Positions 21,403 through 34,300 of a stretch of 64,000 nt of DNA are shown piece after piece. Within the stretch, counting starts at the first letter, position 1, and the number at the start of each line of letters is the position of its first letter. Source of the stretch: Echinarachnius parma. Lineage: Eukaryota; Echinodermata; Echinoidea; Clypeasteroida; Echinarachniidae. The notes beneath the pieces were generated by a model. The model did no database searches and had not been told where the DNA came from. It saw only the letters and a program-made list of their open reading frames with translations. The translations under genes and the position numbers were made by a program. Where the stretch lies: contig JBAMJV010007123.1 in NCBI GenBank assembly GCA_037951105.1, positions 124,001 through 188,000 of the forward strand, read 5' to 3'.

Positions 21403-22271
21403 GAATAGCAAGCTTCGAGAATTTCAATTTAAAATGCTTTATAATATTATATATACTAAATTATATTTATATACATTTAAAATGGTTGATAGTAATTTAT
21501 GTTCTTTTTGTGGTAAATATGAAGAAACTTATGAGCATTTGTTTTTTCTTTGTGAGAAAGTAAAACCAATTTGGGAAGCGTGTGGAAATTTATTTAATTT
21601 AGAAGAGATTAGAAATATAAATTGGAAAGATATCCATGTAGGAATAGTTGAGTTAAATATAGGGAAGGAACAGTTATTAAATCATATAATAATTTTGGTA
21701 AAATACATGATATTTATAGATAGTAAAAATAGAAATAAACCACCAACTGCTTTGGAGATTAAGAAAAGATTATTAGAAAATAGAAAAGAGGAGAAGAAAT
21801 TAGCTGGGGACCGTACGGTGGTGCACTAACGTATCATTTTAGAAAGTGGGACAATTTAGAATAAGGAAGGCAAATAGAAGCAATAAAACGAATAAGGCGG
21901 ACATAATGGTCGAGATTCTCTCCAGATGTAGGCATGTTTTCTGTGGATGGGTGTGTGGGTGTGTGCACGCGTGTGTGTGTGTATGTAAGCACTTGTATAG
22001 GTGTGTTCTTTGAGGGAAAAGAGTTTTTTTCCCCTCTTTTCCCCCCTTTTTATGTTCATGCTCTGCTTTATTTGATGTACAACAATACAATTTTGTTTGT
22101 ATCATTTAGATGTTAATTTAAAATTATATTTTACATGATTATGTTAAGATATGAAAATACGTTAATATACTGATTATATTATGTACTGATTTCTCTTATT
22201 GTTTGTTATTGTTATTTTGTTTTGAGCAATGAATAAAATAAATATCATTGAAAAAAAAGAAAAAAAAAAGT
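21403..22271 (+). mobile_element. 5'-truncated Tx1/L1-like LINE remnant (LINE-D)
   Basis: Only the last 142 codons of ORF2 remain (21401-21829). They carry the C-terminal zinc motif LCSFCGKYEETYEHLFFLCEK typical of L1/Tx1 ORF2 ends, preceded by KLREFQFKMLYNIIY. The 3' UTR follows and ends in aatgaataaaataaat and an A-rich tail (about 22225-22271). It is antisense to the receptor gene within intron 2. It has no RT and cannot move. Confidence 0.8.
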
Positions 22272-22430
22272 ATACTACAATTCGATAATTTGCACGTTTT
22301 AATTACTAACATTCTGTTTGATAAAACTTTACTGTATTATTTTATCCCTTTAACCAGTGGTTACTACGATTGTTTTCTAAACTTATAGCTCATTAACTAA
22401 TCATGTACGAAATGGGGAAGACAAGTTTAC

Positions 22431-25036
22431 CTTCAAATATATGCGAAGTTCATTGGCTCTTTCCTTTATGCTGGTGTTTTGGTGTATAAGCCTACTTCTA
22501 GCCTCGGTGGCCCTTCGTATTCCGAAAATAGTATGAATGAACAACACTGCATTGATGACCAGGAAAAGTGCAAGTGGACCTCCAAACGCAATGAGATTTG
22601 CCCTGTTGTCACCAATCCAGCAAACTCTCTGGCTGCCATAGTAAACGCTGATTTTGGCACCCACGGTGAAATGAAGCCCCAGACAGGTTGCTACGGTGCA
22701 AACAGGGAGTGATAATGCGAACAGGATGTATTTCATCAGAACATGTCCACTTTCTGTCAACAAGTGAAATGTATCCAGATTTCCAAACGTTTGATCAAGT
22801 TCTATAGCCAGGCAAGTGGACAGGGAAAACACGAGTAGCCATAGAAAATGGCCGACGGTTGCTACGGCAACACAAACTTCCGGTATGGCTGTCCCTAATC
22901 CGTTCAAAATCTGCAGGCTCTGGGCTAGGAACAGGACAACGCAGAGTATCAAGATGAGCTTGCTGCTAACACACTGTCGGAGGATCGGAAAGGCAATGTA
23001 GGTCAACGACGTGAACAGGAGGGCCACCAGAGAGAGGCATATCCCAATGTAGCTCAGAAGAATCTGTGTCTGGTCGTATGCAAAGAATGTCATCACGAGT
23101 GTCTCGTTGATTGTAGCGTTGCGCTCCAAACCCTCAGGAACGCAGACACTGATAAGCCCATCTGATGTCAGTATGTAATCCATAGGGCTGAGGATCTGTC
23201 CTGTCATGGTATCCATCAAGTGGTCATTTTCGTTGGTTATTGGCTTGAAGTATGACGCATTGCGAGATATCAGGGGACAAGACAACACGTTAATTTGGTC
23301 GCAGACATAGATATCGAGGCTTTTAGAATACATTGGAGTATTGTCAGTGTTGTTATAAACATAGTTAACTAGAATATTCGTCTCGTAAGGTTGGTAAACT
23401 TTGTTTCTCTCCATATCGTGCACGAAGGTTGTTCCATTACGTTCTCCTAATATCGGATTGGCCAGTTTTATCTCCGTGAGACACTGAAGCCCACTTACCG
23501 ATATGCACCTTTGCGATATTTTTACGCCATGAATCATCAAGTCAGAAGTGTTATTGTACTCATACAGTATTGCATTATCTATCTTATCTTCGAGGTCTCC
23601 ATAATTATCTTCGCTAAGGTCTACTTTGTAAAATAAAACAAAATAATCTATTGGCGTTGTTCTTGTACATTCGACAAATGATATATTTCCACTCTCTTCT
23701 CCGTCAAATACGATGTCGATTATGTTAAGGGATTGCTCGCGTACTGAAAACATATCTGCTAATTGATCAGTTATATTTGTTATCATTTTAGAACTGACAC
23801 AGAAGGTGGTGTTAACATTTCTAAACGAAACGTTGACAGACATCGTTAAAACTAGATAAGAATGTTCATAACCGCAAGTCAAATTCAATGACGGTGCAGT
23901 TTTAATACATCTGTTATCCCTCAGTGTAAAACCATTGGCGCAGTTTACTGCTTTACATTGTTCTGAAGCAAAATCATAGACTTCACCTTGCTTGCATGAA
24001 ATTTCCTTTCGAACTACTATATTTTCTGAACTGATAATTGAGACTCCCATATCTCTAGAGAAGTCGACTATGACTGAAATAGGTGTTAGCCCGTTGGAGA
24101 ATCCCCAATTGGTGACTCCTCGACCCCCACTTCCACCTGTCGAAGGAGGATGTGGTGGATCATCACCAGTGTCAGGTCTGGTAGCTTCCTCTGGAAACGA
24201 ACATGTCCTGTTGATGTAGGTGGCTTCTTCGGCGTATGTCAAGTTACTGAGGTTAGTATCGCCTACACAGAGCTTACAGTACGGGTTCTTGTAATAAACG
24301 CCACGTTCATCTTTAATTACGCTGCTATATAGTTTGCATTTGTCACTGAGGTCGCTCTCAGCATCACACGTGTCAATCAAGTTCCCCGTAAGGCATGCAC
24401 GAACACTGGAACTAGAAGCATTGACTGGTGGATATACCTTTGAGTTGCATTTGCCAGATGACAGGAGATCTTGAAGCAAGCTATCTTGAAAACCTGTTGA
24501 CGTCAAGGGACACGAGAATATCAAAGGCCAGCCTTTTAGCCTGCCACTGAACTGCTTTCCATTGCAAACAGCGCAATATATATTCCTATAGGTGATAACC
24601 CCTTCGTAAGTGACCGGTATCGCGCGCACGTCTACATTTTGCAGGATTTCAGTAGTTTCACAGTTCATTCTGACCGCATCATCACCCCACTTGTGTGCAC
24701 ACGATTCGATCATCCAGAAGGAACCAGGAATCTCGCCAAGATCAACACAACTGAACATCTGTTGCATGCCTGTGACTACCTCTTGGAAGTGTATCTGGAA
24801 ATCATGCATGACAACATCGTCGCTTGTACCAGGGAGATTGGTCCTGCTTTTGTTCCCTGATTTAGGCTTACATACATCCTCGTAATCCGCACAGCAATCC
24901 CCGAAGAAGGAACAGGCGTAGTCACAGCGGCATGGTGCGGGTTGTCCTTCCACTTCTCCACATTTAGCTGTGTGGCATAGAGAGGACGGACAGACTTGCA
25001 GCGTGCGGTTACCAACCGCTACAGTCTTCGATGCTC
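22431..25036 (-). CDS. Receptor exon 2: somatomedin-B domain, cysteine-rich ectodomain, TM1-TM5
   Basis: Residues 23-891 of a cell-surface seven-transmembrane receptor of the secretin/adhesion/Methuselah-like superfamily. Residues 38-78 form a somatomedin-B domain with the CRCDYACSFFGDCC signature. Two related motifs, YRNIYCAVCNG (about 172-182) and YYKNPYCKLCVG (about 270-281), sit in a Cys-rich ectodomain with many N-X-S/T sites. A Pro/Gly-rich linker lies near 310-335. TM1 begins at about Q680 (ILLSYIGICLSLVALLF), and TM5 lies near 834-860 (IAFGGPLALFLVINAVLF). No canonical GPS cleavage signature (CxCNHLT) is visible before TM1, which argues for a Methuselah-like rather than classical adhesion GPCR. 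The ligand is unknown. An in-frame ATG at 25080-25082 just upstream of the acceptor is an alternative start. Confidence 0.87.
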
Positions 25037-25418
25037 CTGCACATGAAAACATGTAACATGTAAATAACAATTTAAAAGGCATGGAACAAAACAAAACGAC
25101 ACTCGAGCAAATAACAACTGTTATGGTTTTAAGCTTTTCAATTCAAGTTTGGTTTAATTGCAAAAAAGAATAATAACAAAAATCTGTAGGTTAAAACTTT
25201 TATCTTACAATAATATACATTACATATAACAATAAAAAAAAGACAGCACATTTGACAAAATTTAAAATACATAAAATTATATGTTCAAAACTATGTCCTA
25301 GTTCATAATCATAATATAATGTGTTATGATACCCCAATACTAAGTTACTCATACATCAATTGAAATATAACGCGTTTTGCGAACTCGAGACTTCATTCGT
25401 TTTGTTTCGTGTCTGGTG
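25037..25418. other. Intron 1, AT-rich segment next to exon 2
   Basis: It contains the acceptor tract of exon 2 and, overlapping it, the alternative in-frame ATG at 25080-25082. The remainder is AT-rich with no feature I recognise. Confidence 0.5.
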
Positions 25419-25880
25419 CATAGGCGTACCCAGGGGGGGGGGGGGTTGGGGGTTCAACCCCCCCCCCCCCCCCCCCCCTTTGACCAAAAAATTACTGTTT
25501 TGGGGGGTTTGAACCCCCCCCCCCTTTTCAAATTTTAACTGGTCTCGAGACCAAATTTAAGCGGTCTCGACCGTCATTTCGATGGTCTCGGCCTCGAAAA
25601 TGTCGAAAATTTTTGGTCTCGGCTTCGAAATTTTTCTACGACTACCCCCCCCCCCCCCCCCCCTCGCTTACAGGATTCTCAACCACTGGGTCTCGGTCTC
25701 GAAAATTGCGGACCGGACCTGGTCTCGGTCTCGACAATTTTGAATGTACTAGGTCTCGGCTTCAAAAATTTTCGACGACTACCCTCCCCCCCCCCCCCAC
25801 CCCCCGCTGACAGAAATTTTTTCTGAAGAAACCCCCCCCCCCCCCCCCCCCCCTTTAAAAAAATCCTGGGTACGCCACTG
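25419..25880. mobile_element. hAT-type non-autonomous element with long G/C homopolymers
   Basis: The termini CATAGGCGTACCCAGG and CCTGGGTACGCCACTG are inverted copies, both starting CA in hAT style. They are flanked by an exact 8-bp duplication GTCTGGTG (25411-25418 and 25881-25888), the hAT target-site length. Inside are several runs of 9-20 C or G plus repeats of ggtctcggcttcgaaa. There is no transposase. It is inserted in intron 1 of the receptor gene. Confidence 0.85.
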
Positions 25881-27279
25881 GTCTGGTGTATGAATTTAAC
25901 AAAACTATTAACATTTCATGTCAGCGTTGACATGTGATTATGACGATTGCTTCGGTCGCACAATTAAAACAGACCGCCCCCTCCCCTTGCTTCTCATTGC
26001 TAAGACTGACTCCTCACCTTGCCTCATATTGGTAGGACTGTCCCCTCTCCTTGCCTCTTATTGGTAGGACTGTCCCCTCCCCTCTTATTGGTAGGACTAT
26101 CCCCTCCCCTTGTCTCTTATTGGTAAGACCGTCCCCTCCCCTTGCCTCATATTGGTTGGACTGTCCCCTCTCCTTGCCTCTTATTGGTAGGACTGTCCCC
26201 TCCCCTCTTATTGGTAGGACTGTCCCCTCCCCTCTTATTGGTAGGACTATCCCCTCCCCTTGTCTCTTATTGGTAAGACCGTCCCCTCACCTTGCCTCTT
26301 ATTGGTAGGACTGACTCCTCACCTTTCGTCTTATTGGTAGGACTATCCCCTCCCCTTGCCTCTTATTGGTAGGACTGTCCCCTCCCCTAGCCTCTTATTG
26401 GTAGGACTGTCCCCTCCTCTTGCGTCTTATTGGTAAGACAGTCCCTTCCCCTTACCTCTTATTGGCAAGACTATCCCATCCCCTTGCCTCTTATTGGTAA
26501 GACTGTACCCTCACATTGCCTCTTATTGGTAGGACTATCCCCTCCCATTGCCTCTTATTTGTAAGACTGTCCCACCCCCTTGTCTCTTATTTGTGAGACT
26601 GTCCCCTCCCCTTGCCTCTTATTGGTAAGACTGTCCACTCTCCTTGCCTCTTATTGGTAAGACTGTCCCCTCCCCTTGACTCTTATTGGTAAGACTGTCC
26701 CCTCCCCTTGCCTCTTATAGGTAAGACTGTCCCCTCCCCTTGCCTCTTATTGGTAAGACTGTCCACTCCCCTTGCCTCTTATTGGTAAGACTGTCCCCTC
26801 CCCTTGCCTCTTATAGGTAAGACTGTCCCCTCCCCTTGCCTCTTATTGGTAGGAATATCCCCTCCCCTTGCCTCTTATTTGTAAGACTATCCCCTCCCCT
26901 TGCCTCTTATTTGTAAGACTGTCCCCGCTCCTTGCCTCTTATTGGTAAGACTATCCCCTCCCCTTGCCTCTTATTTGTAAGACTATCCCCTCCCCTTGCC
27001 TCTTATTTGTAAGACTGTCCCCTCTCCTTGCCTCTTATTTGAAAGACTATCCACTCCCCTTGCCTCTTATTTGTAAGACTGTCCCCGCTCCTTGCCTCTT
27101 ATTGGTAAGACTGTCCCCTCCCCTTGTCTCTTATTGGTAAGACTGTCCCATCCCCTTGACTCTTATTGGTAAGACTGTCCCATCCCCTTGACTCTTATTG
27201 GTAAGACTGTCCCCTCCCCTTGCCTATTATTGGTAATACTGCCTCCTCCCTTTGCCTCTTATTGGTAATACTGCCTCTT

Positions 27280-27333
27280 GCCATAGACACTGCGAGGTTA
27301 TGGATCAAAGTTTCCTACCTGCTGCCAGGTTGA
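27280..27333 (-). repeat. Exon-1/intron-1 boundary copy 1 inside the satellite
   Basis: A 54-bp sequence identical to 51510-51563. In gene sense it has 15 exon-1 bases (TCAACCTGGCAGCAG) followed by the donor GTAGGAAACTTTG and 26 more intron bases. On the plus-strand left it is preceded by ggtaatactgcctctt, as in the original. Confidence 0.95.
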
Positions 27334-28905
27334 CTGTCCCCTCCCCTTGCCTCTTATTGGTAGGACTATCCCCCCTTGCCTCTTATTGGTAAGACTATCC
27401 CATCCCCTTGCCTCTTATCGGAAAGACTGTCCCCTCCCCTTGCCTCTCATTTGTAAGACTATCCCCTCCGCTTGCCCCTTATTTGTAAGACTGTCCCCTC
27501 CCCTTGCCTCTTATTGGTAAGACTATCCCCTCCACTTGCCTCTTATTGGTAGGTTTGTCCCCTCCTCTTGCGTCTTATTGGTAAGACTGTCCCCTCCCCT
27601 TGCCTCTTATTGGTAAGACTATCCCACCCCTTGCCTCTTATTGGTAAGACTATCCCATCCCCTTGACTCTTATTGGTAAGACTGTCCCCTCCCCTTGCCT
27701 CTCATTTGTAAGACTATCCCCTCCGCTTGCCCCTTATTTGTAAGACTGTCCCCTCCCTTGCCTCTTATTGGTAAGACTATCCCCTCCACTTGCCTCTTAT
27801 TGGTAGGACTGTCCCCTCCTCTTGCGTCTTATTGGTAAGACTGTCCCCGCCCCTTGCCTCTTATTGGTAGGACTATCCCCTCCCCTTGCCTCTTATTGGT
27901 AAGACTATCCCATCCCCTTGCCTCTTATTGGTAAGACTATCCCATCCCCTTGACTCTTATTGGTAAGACTGTCCCCGCTCCTTGCCTCTTATTGGTAAGA
28001 CTTTCCCATCCCCTTGACTCTTATTGGTATGACTGTCCCATCCCCTTGACTCTTATTGGTAAGACTGCGTCCTCCCCTTGTCTTTTATTGGTAAGACTGT
28101 CCCATCCCCTTGCCTCTTATTGGTAAGACTGCCTCCTTCCCTTGCCTCTTATTGGTAGGACCATCCCATCCCCTTGCCTCTTATTGGTAAGACTGTCCCC
28201 TCCCCTTGCCTCTTATTGGTAAGACTGTCCCATCCCCTTGACTCTTATTGGTAAGACTATCCCCTCCACTTGCCTCTTATTGGTAAGACTATCCCCTCCA
28301 CTTGCCTCTTATTGGTAAGACTGTCCCCTCACATTGCCTCTTATTTGTAAGACTATCCCCTCCACTTGCCTCTTATTGGTAGGACTATCCCCTCCCCTTC
28401 CCTCTTATTTGTAAGACTATCCCCTCCCCTTGCCTCTTATTTGTAAAACTGTCCGCTCCCCTTGCCTCTTATTGGTAAGACTATCCCATCCCCTTGCCTC
28501 TTATTGGTAAGACTGCCTCCTCCCCTTGCCTATTATTGGTAAGACTGCCTCCTCCCCTTGCCTCTTATTGGTAAGACTGTCCCATCCCCTTGCCTCTTAT
28601 TGGTAAGACTGTCCCCTCCCCTTGTCTCTTATTGGTAAGACTGTCCCCTCCCCTTGACTCTTATTGGTAAGACTGTCCCATCCCCTTGACTCTTATTGGT
28701 AAGACTGTCCCCTCCCCTTGTCTCTTATTGGTAAGACTGTCCCATCCCCTTGACTCTTATTGGTAAGACTGTCCCATCCCCTTGACTCTTATTGGTAAGA
28801 CTGTCCCCTCCCCTTGCCTATTATTGGTAAGACTGTCCCATCCCCTTGCCTATTATTGGTAAGACTGCCTCCTCCCTTTGCCTCTTATTGGTAATACTGC
28901 CTCTT

Positions 28906-28959
28906 GCCATAGACACTGCGAGGTTATGGATCAAAGTTTCCTACCTGCTGCCAGGTTGA
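28906..28959 (-). repeat. Exon-1/intron-1 boundary copy 2
   Basis: Identical 54 bp, ending 1,626 bp after copy 1. It is followed by the tatcggaaagac satellite variant, as are copies 1 and 5. Confidence 0.95.
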
Positions 28960-31301
28960 CTGTCCCCTCCCCTTGCCTCTTATTGGTAGGACTATCCCCC
29001 CTTGCCTCTTATTGGTAAGACTGTCCCATCCCCTTGCCTCTTATCGGAAAGACTGTCCCCTCCCCTTGCCTCTCATTTGTAAGACTATCCCCTCCGCTTG
29101 CCCCTTATTTGTAAGACTGTCCCCTCCCCTTGCCTCTTATTGGTAAGACTATCCCCTCCACTTGCCTCTTATTGGTAGGATTGTCCCCTCCTCTTGCGTC
29201 TTATTGGTAAGACTGTCCCCTCCCCTTGCCTCTTATTGGTAAGACTATCCCACCCCTTGCCTCTTATTGGTAAGACTATCCCATCCCCTTGACTCTTATT
29301 GGTAAGACTGTCCCCTCCCCTTGCCTCTCATTTGTAAGACTATCCCCTCCGCTTGCCCCTTATTTGTAAGACTCTCCCCTCCCCTTGCCTCTTATTGGTA
29401 AGACTATCCCCTCCACTTGCCTCTTATTGGTAGGACTGTCCCCTCCTCTTGCGTCTTATTGGTAAGACTGTCCCCGCCCCTTGCCTCTTATTGGTAGGAC
29501 TATCCCCTCCCCTTGCCTCTTATTGGTAAGACTATCCCATCCCCTTGCCTCTTATTGGTAAGACTATCCCATCCCCTTGACTCTTATTGGTAAGACTGTC
29601 CCCGCTCCTTGCCTCTTATTGGTAAGACTGTCCCATCCCCTTGACTCTTATTGGTAAGACTGTCCCCTCCCCTTGACTCTTATTGGTAAGACTGTCCCCT
29701 CCCCTTGCCTCTTATTGGTAGGACTATCCCCTCCCCTTGCCTATTATTGGTAAGACTGTCCCATCCCCTTGCCTCGTATTGGTAGGACTGTCCCATCCCC
29801 TTGACTCTTATTGGTAAGAAGGTCCCCTCCCCTTGCCTCTTATTGGTAGGACTATCCCCTCCCCTTGCCTATTATTGGTAAGACTGTCCCATCCCCTTGC
29901 CTCTTATTGGTAAGACTGTCCCATCCCCTTGCCTCTTATTGGTAAGACTGCGTCCTCCCCTTGTCTCTTATTTGTAAGACTGTCCCATCCCCTTGCCTCT
30001 TATTGGTAGGACTATCCCATCCCCTTGCCTCTTATTGGTAAGACTGCCTCCTTCCCTTGCCTCTTATTGGTAGGACTATCCCCTCCTCTTGCCTCTTATT
30101 GGTAAGACTGTCCCATCCCCTTGATTCTCATTGGTAAGACTGTCCCCGCCCCATGCCTAGTATTGGTAAGACTGTCCCATCCCCTTGCCTCTTATTGGTA
30201 AGACTGCCTCCTCCCCTTGCCTCATATTGGTAGGACTGCCTCCTCCCCTTGCCTCATATTGGTAGGACTATCCCATCCCCTTGCCTCTTATTGGTAAGAC
30301 TGCCTCCTCCCCTTGCCTCTTATTGGTAGGACTATCACATCCCCTTGCCTATTATTGGTAAGACTGCCTCCTCCCCTTGCCTCATATTGTTAGGACTATC
30401 CCATCCCCTTGCCTATTATTGGTAGGACTATCCCATCCCCTTGCCTCTTATTGGTAGGACTGTCCCCTCCTCTTGCCTCTTATTGGTAAGACTGTCCCCT
30501 CCCCTTGCCTCATATTGGTAGGACTATCCCATCCCCTTGCCTATTATTGGTAAGACTGTCCCATCCCCTTGCCTCTTATTGGTAGGACTGTCCACTCCTC
30601 TTGCCTCTTATTGGTAAGACTGTCCTATCCCCTTGCCTCTTATTGGTAGGACTGTCCACTCCTCTTGCCTCTTATTAGTAAGACTGTCCCATCCCCTTGC
30701 CTCTTATTGGTAGGACTATCCCATCCCCTTGCCTCTTATTGGTAGGACTGTCCCCCTCCTCTTGCCTCTTATTGGTAAGACTGCCTCCTCCCCTTGCCTC
30801 TTATTGGTAAGACTGTCCCATCCCCTTGCCTCTTATTGGTAAGACTGCCTCCTCCCCTTGCCTCTTATTTGTAAGACTGTCCCATCCCCTTGACTCTTAT
30901 TGGTAAGACTGCGTCCTCTCCTTGTCTCTTATTGGTAAGACTATCCCCTCCCCTTGACTCTTATTGGTAAGACTGTCCCCTCCCCTTGTCTCTTATTGGT
31001 AAGACTGTCCCCTCCCCTTGACTCTTAGTGGTAAGACTGTCCCCTCCCCTTGACTCTTATTTGTAAAACTGTCCCCTCCCCTTGCCTCTTATTGGTAAGA
31101 CTATCCCATCCACTTGCCTCTTATTGGTAAGACTGTCCCATCCCCTTGACTCTTATTGGTAAGACTGTCCCCTTCCCTTGCCTATTATTGGTAAGACTGT
31201 CCCATCCCCTTGCCTATTATTGGTAAGACTGCCCCCTCCCCTTGCCTCTTATTGGTAAAACTGCCTCCTCCCCTTGCCTCTTATTGGTAATACTGCCTCT
31301 T

Positions 31302-31355
31302 GCCATAGACACTGCGAGGTTATGGATCAAAGTTTCCTACCTGCTGCCAGGTTGA
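31302..31355 (-). repeat. Exon-1/intron-1 boundary copy 3
   Basis: Identical 54 bp, 2,396 bp after copy 2. It is followed by the tatcggatagac variant, shared with copies 4, 6 and 7. Confidence 0.95.
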
Positions 31356-34300
31356 CTGTCCCCTCCCCTTGCCTCTTATTGGTAGGACTATCCCCCCTTG
31401 CCTCTTATTGGTAAGACTGTCCCATCCCCTTGCCTCTTATCGGATAGACTGTCCCCTCCCCTTGCCTCTCATTTGTAAGACTATCCCCTCCGCTTGCCCC
31501 TTATTTGTAAGACTGTCCCCTCCCCTTGCCTCTTATTGGTAAGACTATCCCCTCCACTTGCCTCTTATTGGTAGGACTGTCCCCTCCTCTCGCGTCTTAT
31601 TGGTAAGACTGTCCCCGCCCCTTGCCTCTTATTGGTAGGACTATCCCCTCCCCTTGCCTCTTATTTGTAAAACTGTCCCCTCCCCTTGCCTCTTATTGGT
31701 AAGACTATCCCACCCCCTTGCCTCTTATTGGTAAGACTGTCCCATCCCCTTGACTCTTATTGGTAAGACTGTCCCCTCCCCTTGCCTCTTATTGGTAGGA
31801 CTATCCCCTCCCCTTGCCTATTATTGGTAAGACTGTCCCATCCCCTTGCCTCGTATTGGTAGGACTGTCCCATCCCCTTGACTCTTATTGGTAAGAAGGT
31901 CCCCTCCCCTTGCCTCTTATTGGTAAGACTGTCCCATCCCCTTGCCTCTTATTGGTAAGACTGCCTCCTCCCCTTGCCTCTTATTGGTAAGACTGCCTCC
32001 TTCCCTTGCCTCTTATTGGTAGGACTATCCCCTCCTCTTGCCTCTTATAGGTAAGACTGTCCCATCCCCTTGCCTCTTATTGGTAAGACTATCCCACCCC
32101 CTTGCCTCTTATTGGTAAGACTGTCCCATCCCCTTGACTCTTATTGGTAAGACTGTCCCCTCCCCTTGCCTCTTATTGGTAGGACTATCCCCTCCCCTTG
32201 CCTATTATTGGTAAGACTGTCCCATCCCCTTGCCTCGTATTGGTAGGACTGTCCCATCCCCTTGACTCTTATTGGTAAGAAGGTCCCCTCCCCTTGCCTC
32301 TTATTGGTAAGACTGTCCCATCCCCTTGCCTCTTATTGGTAGGACTGTCCCCTCCTCTTGCCTCTTATTTGTAAGACTGTCCCATCCCCTTGCCTCTTAT
32401 TGGTAAGACTAAACCATCCCCTTGCCTCTTATTGGTAAGACTGCCTCCTTCCCTTGCCTTTTATTGGTAGGACTATCCCCTCCTCTTGCCTCTTATTGGT
32501 AGGACTGTCCCATCCCCTTGACTCTTATTGGTAGGACTGTCCCCTCCTCTTGTCTCTTATTTGTAAGACTGTCCCATCCCCTTGCCTCTTATTGGTAGGA
32601 CTAAACCATCCCCTTGCCTCTTATTGGTAAGACTGCCTCCTTCCCTTGCCTCTTATTGGTAGGACTATCCCCTCCTCTTGCCTCTTATTGGTAAGACTGT
32701 CCCATCCCCTTGACTCTTATTGGTAAGACTGTCCCCGCCCCATGCCTATTATTGGTAAGACTGTCCCATCCCCTTGCCTATTATTGGTAAGATTGTCCCA
32801 TCCCCTTGACTCTTATTGGTAAGACTGTCCCATCCCCTTGCCTCTTATTGGTAAGACTGTCCCCTCCCCTTGCCTCTTATTGGTAGGACTGTCCCCTCCC
32901 CTTGCCTCTTATTGGTAAGACTGTCCCCTCCCCTTGCCTCTTATTGGTAGGACTGTCCCCTCCCCTTGCCTCTTATTGGTAGGACTGTCCCCTCCCCTTG
33001 CCTCTTATTGGTAAGACTGTCCCCTCCCCTTGACTCTTATTGGTAAGACTATCCCCTCCCCTTGACTCTTATTGGTAAGACTGTCCCCTCCCCTTGTCTC
33101 TTATTAGTAAGACTGTCCCATCCCCTTGCCTCTTATTGGTAGGACTATCCCATCCCCTTGCCTCTTATTGGTAAGACTGTCCCCCTCCTCTTGCCTCTTA
33201 TTTGTAAGACTGCCTCCTCCCCTTGCCTCTTATTGGTAAGACTGTCCCATCCCCTTGCCTATTATTGGTAAGACTGCCTCCTCCCCTTGCCTATTATTGG
33301 TAAGACTGCCTCCTCCCCTTGCCTATTATTGGTAATACTGTCCCATCCCCTTGCCTCTTATTGGTAAGACTGTCCCATCCCCTTGCCTCTTATTGGTAAG
33401 ACTGCGTCCTCCCCTTGTCTCTTATTTGTAAGACTGTCCCATCCCCTTGCCTCTTATTGGTAGGACTATCCCATCCCCTTGCCTCTTATTGGTAAGACTG
33501 CCTCCTTCCCTTGCCTCTTATTGGTAGGACTATCCCCTCCTCTTGCCTCTTATTGGTAAGACTGTCCCATCCCCTTGCCTCGTATTGGTAGGACTGTCCC
33601 ATCCCCTTGACTCTTATTGGTAAGAAGGTCCCCTCCCCTTGCCTCTTATTGGTAAGACTGTCCCATCCCCTTGCCTCTTATTGGTAAGACTGCCTCCTCC
33701 CCTTGCCTCTTATTGGTAAGACTGCCTCCTTCCCTTGCCTCTTATTGGTAGGACTATCCCCTCCTCTTGCCTCTTATTGGTAAGACTGTCCCATCCCCTT
33801 GCCTCTTATTGGTAAGACTATCCCACCCCCTTGCCTCTTATTGGTAAGACTGTCCCATCCCCTTGACTCTTATTGGTAAGACTGTCCCCTCCCCTTGCCT
33901 CTTATTGGTAGGACTATCCCCTCCCCTTGCCTATTATTGGTATGACTGTCCCATCCCCTTGCCTCGTATTGGTAGGACTGTCCCATCCCCTTGACTCTTA
34001 TTGGTAAGAAGGTCCCCTCCCCTTGCCTCTTATTGGTAAGACTGTCCCATCCCCTTGCCTCTTATTGGTAGGACTGTCCCCTCCTCTTGCCTCTTATTTG
34101 TAAGACTGTCCCATCCCCTTGCCTCTTATTGGTAAGACTAAACCATCCCCTTGCCTCTTATTGGTAAGACTGCCTCCTTCCCTTGCCTTTTATTGGTAGG
34201 ACTATCCCCTCCTCTTGCCTCTTATTGGTAGGACTGTCCCATCCCCTTGACTCTTATTGGTAAGACTGTCCCCGCCCCATGCCTATTATTGGTAAGACTG

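Larger units (their letters stand above)
20709..22430 (-). other. Receptor intron 2
   Basis: 1,722 bp, GT-AG on the minus strand. 20709-21045 has nothing recognisable. 21047-21395 is a MITE-family fragment and 21403-22271 a plus-strand LINE remnant. 22272-22430 is AT-rich and plain. Confidence 0.75.

Noticed and set aside
26051..26308. 85-codon frame at the left of the satellite
   Set aside because: Periodic peptide produced by the repeat itself.
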